A DNA stretch of 64,000 nt from Halochromatium sp. (GTDB lineage: Bacteria > Pseudomonadota > Gammaproteobacteria > Chromatiales > Chromatiaceae). The DNA lies in the NCBI GenBank assembly GCA_010912705.1, contig POWB01000007.1, positions 1 to 64,000 of the forward strand, written 5' to 3'. Under the pieces are notes generated by a model that did not search any database, was not told where the DNA came from, and was given only the letters and a program-made list of their open reading frames with translations. This document shows, piece by piece, positions 58,976 to 64,000 of the stretch. Numbering within the stretch: position 1 is the first letter of the stretch; each line of letters begins with the position of its first letter. Both the position numbers and the translations under genes were made by a program.

Positions 58976-61770
58976 AGGTGTTTGCGGAAGCTATCGATGA
59001 GCGCAATCATCTGATCGCGCCGGAACGGCTTGGTGACGAAGCCATCGGCGCCGGCCTCGCGCGCGCGCTCTTCGTCGATCTTCTGAGTCGCAGCGGTAAA
59101 GATGATGATGGGCGTTTCACGGGTATTGCTATTGCGTTTGAGGGTGCGGCAGACATCATAGCCTGAGATCCCCGGCATCCAAGCATCGAGCAGGACCAAA
59201 TCCGGCTTCTGGCTGATCGCCTCCTTGATCGCCGTCGCACTGGTCTGCGCACTGTAGATCTCGTACTGCTCCTCAAGCATCTCGCGGGTGAAGGTGATGA
59301 CATCGGGCTCATCATCGACCACCAGCACCGACAGCCGCTGCTCCTCCGGGCGATCGATCTTCAGCAGATGGCCGGTCTCGAACTGGATCACCTTGAAGGC
59401 TGCCCGCTCATCTTCCACAGTCTTTGCGGCATCTGCAGCCACCGGTGCTGCCTGGACTTGGGCGACGGCCCTGCTAGCGGCCGCAGTATCCAGTGCTGGC
59501 AGCACAACATGAAAGGTGCTGCCCTTGCCGTAGACACTTTCAACCCAGATGCGGCCATCGTGAGCCTGGACAATGCCCTGGACGATAGAGAGACCGAGCC
59601 CGGTACCGCCGGCCATGAAGGCGTTCTTATCGGTGCGGTGTTTGGTGATGTCGCCTAGGGTCGAGAAACGCTGAAAGAGCTTCCCTAAATCCTCCTGCTT
59701 GATCCCGATGCCGTTGTCGCTGACCTCTAGGTGCACCCAATGCTGCTCAGGCTTGGTGCTCGCACCTGTCTTTGTCTGAGGGCTGGCATCCTGCTCGGGC
59801 AAGGGCTTAGATTCAGCATAAAGACGGATGACGAGCTGACCATTGTCTGGGGTGTATTTGATGGCATTGCCAAGCAGGTTGATCGTCACCTGAGCAAGTC
59901 GATCGCGATCACCTTCCACTAAAGGGATATCGTCAGCCAGCTGCAACTGCAGGTGATGGCCACGGCTGTCGAGATAGGGCTGCTGCTCATCAGCGATCTC
60001 GTGCAGGATCTCGGCCATCGAGACCGGCGTTCGATGCAAGACCAGCTTGTTCTCTTCGATCCGCGAGATGTCGAGCAGCTCGGCGATGATGCGCGCTAGG
60101 CGAGTGGCGTTGCGCGACACGGTATCGAGCATCTTACGCTGCGCCTCGGAGATCATCCCACCCTTGCCCTCGCGGATCAGGTCGACATAGCCCTGGATCG
60201 CGATCAGCGGCGTGCGCAGCTCATGCGAGGCCATGGAAATGAACTTAGACTTGAGCTGGTCGAGCTGGGTCAGCTCACGATTGGCACGCTCGGTCTCGTC
60301 GATCTTGGTCTGAAGATCACTCGCCATCTGATTGAAGGTCTTGGCCAAGGCCTCGATCTCATCACCAGAGCGGAGACGAATACGATGCTCGAGCTCACCA
60401 GCACCAACCCGGCGCGCACCATCGGCCAGCGCCGAGATCGGCCGCGAGATCGTCCGCGCAAAGAGCACGGCCAGCGGCACTAGAATCAGCACGCTGGCGA
60501 ACAGCAGCCAAAGGAAGGTCTGCAGGAGTGATTGGGTGCGCGCATTCAGCGCCTCGGCGGTACGCTCCCGACTCTGCTCGATCTTGGCGTTGGTGCGCAG
60601 CGCCGGGGCAATCACCTCTTGCACCGGAACAACGATTCCCACACTCCAGCCAGTGACGGGAATCGGATGGTAGGCAAAGAAGAATTCCTCGCCGGTATCG
60701 GGATCAACATAGGTACGCAAACCCTGCTCACCGCCCCCCATGCGCTCGATGAGTCGCTGAAAGTCTAGGTCGCGTACCTCGCGCAACGAATGCTTGAAGG
60801 CCTCGTTCTCTTTGAACTCCCCTTCGAAGCTGCCACGAAATTGCAAGAATTCGGCGGCACGCTCCGGAAAGGCGATGGCCTGTCCGCTGTCTGACATCAG
60901 AAAGGCGAAACCAGTCTGCTCTACCTGGAGACCGACGATGCCTTCGACAATGCGCTTGAGGGTGATGTCGATGCCAGTCACCGCCATCAGCTGATCGTCA
61001 CGATAGACAGGCGCAATGCTCGAGACCATCCAACCCAGACCAGCCGGGTCCCAGTAGAGCTCGGTCCATTCCAGACCACGATCGGGATTGTGTTCCGCAT
61101 CGGCCAAATAGTAAAAATCGAAGGCGGTCACATCGGGCAGATGAGCGAACTGTTCAGTGGCATCCACCCACTCGTACTGACCGTCGACGAACGGCATGCC
61201 GCGCGACAACTGCCCGGCAGTATTGATGTACATCTGCACCGCGTAGGGATTGGTCGCCGCCACGCTGTTGAACAGGATATCCATGTACTCGGTGAGCTCG
61301 ATCTCACGCAGCGTCTCGGCACTGACCCGTCCCTGCGCATCGACCTGATTGCCGAACACGCCGAGCCAGGAGCTACGGCTCGGCTGACGACTGCCGAACA
61401 TAGCATTCGCCGGAGCCGGCTCATACTCGCTTGGAAAGGCATAACGCTTGAGCGTTTCGGGGTGGGCGTAAAGATAAGTGGCAAAATCGGCCAGCTTGGC
61501 CGTATCGGACTGCACCCGAGTCAGGATCTCATCGATATCACCAGCATGGCGCTCGATCAACGCCAACAAGCGAGCTTCGAGCTCAGCAGAGAGTGCCGCG
61601 CTGCTATCCGACATCGCCAGCTGTGCCACCTCGCGGTTGGCCTGGGAGGCGATCGCGTTGATCTTTTGCGCGTTGTAATAGCCGACCCAGCCGACGATGA
61701 ACAGCGGTGTCAGCGCGGTCAGGATAAGAACAATCAGCAGCTTGGTAGCAATCGGGAGCTTGAGTGGCAT
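58972..61770 (-). CDS. Membrane sensor histidine kinase with dCache, HAMP and REC
   Basis: A 932-aa inner-membrane kinase. TM1 is at residues 9-30, followed by a large periplasmic sensor (about 31-410) of the dCache type with [27 protein letters not shown] and [12 protein letters not shown] strands. TM2 is near 415-432, then HAMP ([20 protein letters not shown]). HisKA has [19 protein letters not shown] (His about 516). HATPase has [15 protein letters not shown] and [14 protein letters not shown]-terminal receiver has Asp in [16 protein letters not shown] (about 858). The extra receiver and the coupled hybrid kinase downstream suggest a multi-step relay. The ligand is unknown, possibly a small molecule as in other dCache sensors. 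Confidence 0.92.
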   Translation of the reverse strand: MPLKLPIATKLLIVLILTALTPLFIVGWVGYYNAQKINAIASQANREVAQLAMSDSSAALSAELEARLLALIERHAGDIDEILTRVQSDTAKLADFATYLYAHPETLKRYAFPSEYEPAPANAMFGSRQPSRSSWLGVFGNQVDAQGRVSAETLREIELTEYMDILFNSVAATNPYAVQMYINTAGQLSRGMPFVDGQYEWVDATEQFAHLPDVTAFDFYYLADAEHNPDRGLEWTELYWDPAGLGWMVSSIAPVYRDDQLMAVTGIDITLKRIVEGIVGLQVEQTGFAFLMSDSGQAIAFPERAAEFLQFRGSFEGEFKENEAFKHSLREVRDLDFQRLIERMGGGEQGLRTYVDPDTGEEFFFAYHPIPVTGWSVGIVVPVQEVIAPALRTNAKIEQSRERTAEALNARTQSLLQTFLWLLFASVLILVPLAVLFARTISRPISALADGARRVGAGELEHRIRLRSGDEIEALAKTFNQMASDLQTKIDETERANRELTQLDQLKSKFISMASHELRTPLIAIQGYVDLIREGKGGMISEAQRKMLDTVSRNATRLARIIAELLDISRIEENKLVLHRTPVSMAEILHEIADEQQPYLDSRGHHLQLQLADDIPLVEGDRDRLAQVTINLLGNAIKYTPDNGQLVIRLYAESKPLPEQDASPQTKTGASTKPEQHWVHLEVSDNGIGIKQEDLGKLFQRFSTLGDITKHRTDKNAFMAGGTGLGLSIVQGIVQAHDGRIWVESVYGKGSTFHVVLPALDTAAASRAVAQVQAAPVAADAAKTVEDERAAFKVIQFETGHLLKIDRPEEQRLSVLVVDDEPDVITFTREMLEEQYEIYSAQTSATAIKEAISQKPDLVLLDAWMPGISGYDVCRTLKRNSNTRETPIIIFTAATQKIDEERAREAGADGFVTKPFRRDQMIALIDSFRKHL

Positions 61771-61940
61771 AGACGCGTCTTCGATAGGCGCAAAGCGGAG
61801 GCCTCAAGGCCAACCTGAATTGGCAAAGTCAAAAGTCCAAGGTGAACACCGGGTTTAGGACATCCCTTTACCATGAAACAGAGGCTTCAGCAGATCGCCC
61901 TACTCTGGTGTCCAAATCGGGACGCAAAAGCAGTGATGCA
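61771..61940. other. Upstream region of the sensor kinase
   Basis: Promoter region for the two-kinase operon on the minus strand. Nothing else recognisable precedes the remnant that begins at 61941. Confidence 0.3.
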
Positions 61941-62063
61941 CCCACCGGCGTCGGCGAGCCCGGCACCCCACCATCGAAACCGGCGCTGGCCAATGCCATC
62001 TACGCGGCAACCGGCCAACGCCTCCGCGATTATCCGTTCAATGAGTACATCCGGTTCGTTTGA
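61941..62063 (+). pseudogene. C-terminal remnant of a molybdopterin-binding hydroxylase subunit
   Basis: An open frame ends with [20 protein letters not shown], then [19 protein letters not shown]. This is the hallmark C-terminus of the large molybdenum subunit of the xanthine dehydrogenase/isoquinoline 1-oxidoreductase family, including the GVGEPG loop with its catalytic Glu. The roughly 700 residues that should precede it are absent; upstream is the sensor kinase gene in the opposite direction. It is a small leftover of a deleted gene. It lies convergent with the GH57 gene, with 21 bases between the stops. Confidence 0.75.
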
Positions 62064-62084
62064 GACACCGGCGACGACCTTGAA

Positions 62085-63551
62085 TCAGGCGAAGTCGTGC
62101 TTGACGATCTCCGTCACCCGCCGACAGATCTCACGGCCGTAGTCGGTCCACTGGCCCTGCCCCCAATAGCGATAGCAGCTGGTCTGCGACGCCATCAGAT
62201 GGTAGAGCGCGTTGCGGTAGTTCGGATCATCGGTCGGGGTCTTTGGCTTCAGCACCTTTTCATGAAAGGCTGAGCTAGCCTCCTCCATCGGCCCGAGCAC
62301 GTTGTCGTAACCCTTGACCCAGGACAGATCATTAGTCCAGCTCGCACCATCCATGTGGAACTGATGGTCTGATTGCTTCAGCTCCTCGATCACCTTCGCC
62401 AGCTTCTCGGGGCCATCGCCGGGCTGCATCTGCGCCCAGATCTTGCCCTGCTGCACGGGCCGGATCTCGGTGAAGTCACTCTCCTTGATACCCATCGCGA
62501 ACAGATGCTCCAGGTACTCACTGCCGTTCATCAGCGGCACATCAGAGCCTGAGGCGTTGCGCGCGGCCTCGAAGAACTTGTCCGGGAACTCGTTCATCAT
62601 CACACCGCCGTTCTCGCCGTCGGCGATCTGGGTCACCAGCGGCGGCACTTGCTTGCCCGCCAGCTCCCAGCGCTGCAGGCTCTGCGCCTCATACCAGGGC
62701 TGCATCTGCGCAACCAGCTTGGTATCCGAGCCCTGGGTCTTGACCAGTGCGATGATGCTAGCGGTCTCGCCCTTGGAGTTGGTGCAGACGAGGCGATGCG
62801 GCAGATGCGGGCGCTGTGGATGCCAGCCGTTGTCGGTCTGCTCGACGCTGTGCTCCTGCACCAACACCCATTGGAAACCACAGTCGTTGAGGGTCTTGAC
62901 GAACTCATAGGCGACATCGGGATGGTTCGGCAGCGCCATCTCAGAGGGCGAGAAGCCGCGCACGCGCTCGAGCGCTTCGGTACCAAACAGCGCCGCGAAA
63001 TGGTGCTGGAAGGCCTTGACGTGCAGCCTGTAGTCCTGCACCGGGGTCGAGGGCGCAACCGCGTGGCCCCAAGGCATGCCGAGCCATTCGACGGCCCAGT
63101 TGTAATCGGGGTTCATGGTCATGCCTTTGAGGGCGTCGAGGACGTGGTCCTCGCCCATCTGGCGCAGGCCGTAGAGCAGCGTGCCGGAGTATTCGAGCAT
63201 GACCCGCGGTGATTTGCCCTCATGGATCAGCTGCGGGATGAACTCGCCCATGCGCTTGTAGCACCAGGCAAAGGCCGGCGCATTGTAGTTATCGCCAATG
63301 TCCTGGTGGTCCATCATGTATTTGAGGTTGCTGATGATCGCAGCGGTGTGCAGGTCATCACCGCCGGCCGGGATCAGCGGTTGGTGCTGATGCAGCGCGA
63401 TCGCGCAGGCGGCGCGGATGTTGCCGAAGTCGACCGCGCCTGGAGATTGACTGAGCGTCTTATCCTGACCGGATTTAACGGCTTGCTCGATGGTAGATTC
63501 TTGGCCGCAGATGTTGGGAAGGCCGTCGATGAGCTCAGGGAGGTCTGCCAT
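62085..63551 (-). CDS. Glycoside hydrolase family 57 protein
   Basis: A 488-aa cytosolic GH57-like alpha-glucan enzyme. The N-terminal strand ACAIALHQHQPLIPAG carries the family's His-Gln-Pro. MLEYSGTLLYGL and the GFSPSEMALP segment (Glu in the nucleophile position) follow, then WVLVQEHSVEQ and ENGGVMMNEFPDKF with the probable acid region. The C-terminus has TSCYRYWGQGQWTDYG. The start at 63551 is set by an AGGAG site nine bases upstream; the frame is open much further but without family similarity. Members act on glycogen-like polymers; the exact activity is not determinable. A second GH57-like gene lies immediately upstream. Confidence 0.85.
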   Translation of the reverse strand: MADLPELIDGLPNICGQESTIEQAVKSGQDKTLSQSPGAVDFGNIRAACAIALHQHQPLIPAGGDDLHTAAIISNLKYMMDHQDIGDNYNAPAFAWCYKRMGEFIPQLIHEGKSPRVMLEYSGTLLYGLRQMGEDHVLDALKGMTMNPDYNWAVEWLGMPWGHAVAPSTPVQDYRLHVKAFQHHFAALFGTEALERVRGFSPSEMALPNHPDVAYEFVKTLNDCGFQWVLVQEHSVEQTDNGWHPQRPHLPHRLVCTNSKGETASIIALVKTQGSDTKLVAQMQPWYEAQSLQRWELAGKQVPPLVTQIADGENGGVMMNEFPDKFFEAARNASGSDVPLMNGSEYLEHLFAMGIKESDFTEIRPVQQGKIWAQMQPGDGPEKLAKVIEELKQSDHQFHMDGASWTNDLSWVKGYDNVLGPMEEASSAFHEKVLKPKTPTDDPNYRNALYHLMASQTSCYRYWGQGQWTDYGREICRRVTEIVKHDFA

Positions 63552-63696
63552 GGGTTTGGCTCCTGTTAGGTTGCTGGTTTGAGTGTGCAGTTGCTTGAGG
63601 TGGTACGTAGATGCTCTAGTTTTATGGCGATCGACGCCCCCGGCAGCCGCTGCCCGAACCCCTTGCGACGGTGGCACCGGGCTTTGAGCAGGGCGT

Positions 63697-64000
63697 TTAA
63701 GCCTGAGGGCTCGCCTCAGCATCGAGCTGGGTGAGGAGATCCTCGGTGACGTCCAAATCGGCCGCGGCACGATAGCACCAGGCCTCGCCCCAAAAAATGT
63801 TGCAGCTAGTTTCGGCGCGAAGCAGATGCCATTGTGCGTCTTCCAAGCGCCGTGAGAGTGCCCTGGGAAGCGCATCGATCGTCGATGGTAGAGCCGCGGA
63901 AACAACCGCGGAAGCGTCCGACTGACTTGAGGATGCTCGGCTTGCAAAACCCTCCATTGCCGGGGTCAGCCTGCTCATTTCCGCGCTTTGTGAGGCTGAG
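63697..64000 (-). CDS. 3' end of a second GH57-like gene, cut by the window edge
   Basis: About 100 codons on the minus strand are open to the right edge; an internal ATG at 63978 is probably not the start. The last part reads AQWHLLRAETSCNIFWGEAW, then CYRAAADLDVTEDLL. This parallels the C-terminus of the neighbouring GH57 protein (LMASQTSCYRYWGQGQW). It also matches the HLLRAETSCNFxWG pattern seen at the end of GH57 proteins. The gene stops 145 bp before the downstream GH57 start, in the same direction, so the two may be a tandem pair. The part before about residue 50 looks low-complexity (Ser/Ala-rich). Confidence 0.65.
   Translation of the reverse strand, partial: SASQSAEMSRLTPAMEGFASRASSSQSDASAVVSAALPSTIDALPRALSRRLEDAQWHLLRAETSCNIFWGEAWCYRAAADLDVTEDLLTQLDAEASPQA

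Overview
The window looks like a piece of a GC-rich gammaproteobacterial chromosome, most likely from a purple sulfur bacterium (Chromatiaceae) or a close relative. This rests on an Azotobacter/Chromatium-type nifEN-nifX-fdxB block beside cowN, many gammaproteobacterial housekeeping genes (infA, clpSA, aat/bpt, ftsK, lolA, tamAB, icd, trxB) and an outer-membrane repertoire (PldA, TamA). Genus assignment is inference; no photosynthesis gene lies inside the window.

Layout. 1-5 kb: a mobB remnant, ettA, a DUF815-type AAA ATPase and an Uma2-type nuclease. 4.0-10.3 kb: a nitrogen-fixation locus with two divergent arms. The minus arm is a SIR2-like gene coupled to cowN. The plus arm is nifE-nifN-nifX-(NifX-associated)-(CCE_0567)-fdxB. 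The 400 bp between them carries a NifA-type upstream activator site and a sigma-54 promoter facing each way. 10.3-16.5 kb: an alkene-reductase fragment, a very long RND permease with a histone-H1-like Lys/Ala tail, and a CPA2 antiporter. 16.7-21.2 kb: an EF-G-like GTPase, pabB and a PCu(A)C copper chaperone. 21.2-22.85 kb: a small relic island abutting the 3' end of the initiator tRNA gene, with a possible recombinase remnant, a HigBA-like toxin/antitoxin pair and repeated non-coding DNA.

23-29 kb: a di-heme cytochrome lipoprotein, a lipocalin-like protein with slippage-prone repeats, an L,D-transpeptidase, DUF2237, icd and a cold-shock gene. 29.6-36.9 kb: an N-degron group (clpS, clpA, infA, bpt, aat) followed by a FemAB-like protein, a small membrane protein and trxB. 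37-47.5 kb: envelope genes ftsK, lolA, pldA, tamA and tamB. 47.6-57.2 kb: a decayed glutaminyl cyclase, an unknown membrane protein, a V-ATPase subunit I homologue without partners here, and a group of three alpha/beta hydrolases with a glycine-zipper lipoprotein and a Rap1a/Tai-like protein. 57.3-64 kb: two overlapping sensor kinase genes, a molybdopterin-hydroxylase remnant and two GH57-type genes, the second cut by the window edge.

How genes work together. NifEN/NifX/FdxB serve FeMo-cofactor assembly and electron supply, while CowN protects nitrogenase from carbon monoxide. ClpS/ClpA with Aat and Bpt make a complete bacterial N-degron recognition branch. TamA/TamB, LolA and PldA serve the outer membrane. 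Recurring signs of gene decay (mobB, nemA-like, glutaminyl cyclase, molybdopterin subunit, recombinase) and hexanucleotide expansions suggest an actively eroding, slippage-prone genome. The most unusual items are the RND permease with a nucleic-acid-binding-like tail, and the SIR2-like/CowN operon that appears to be co-controlled with nifEN.
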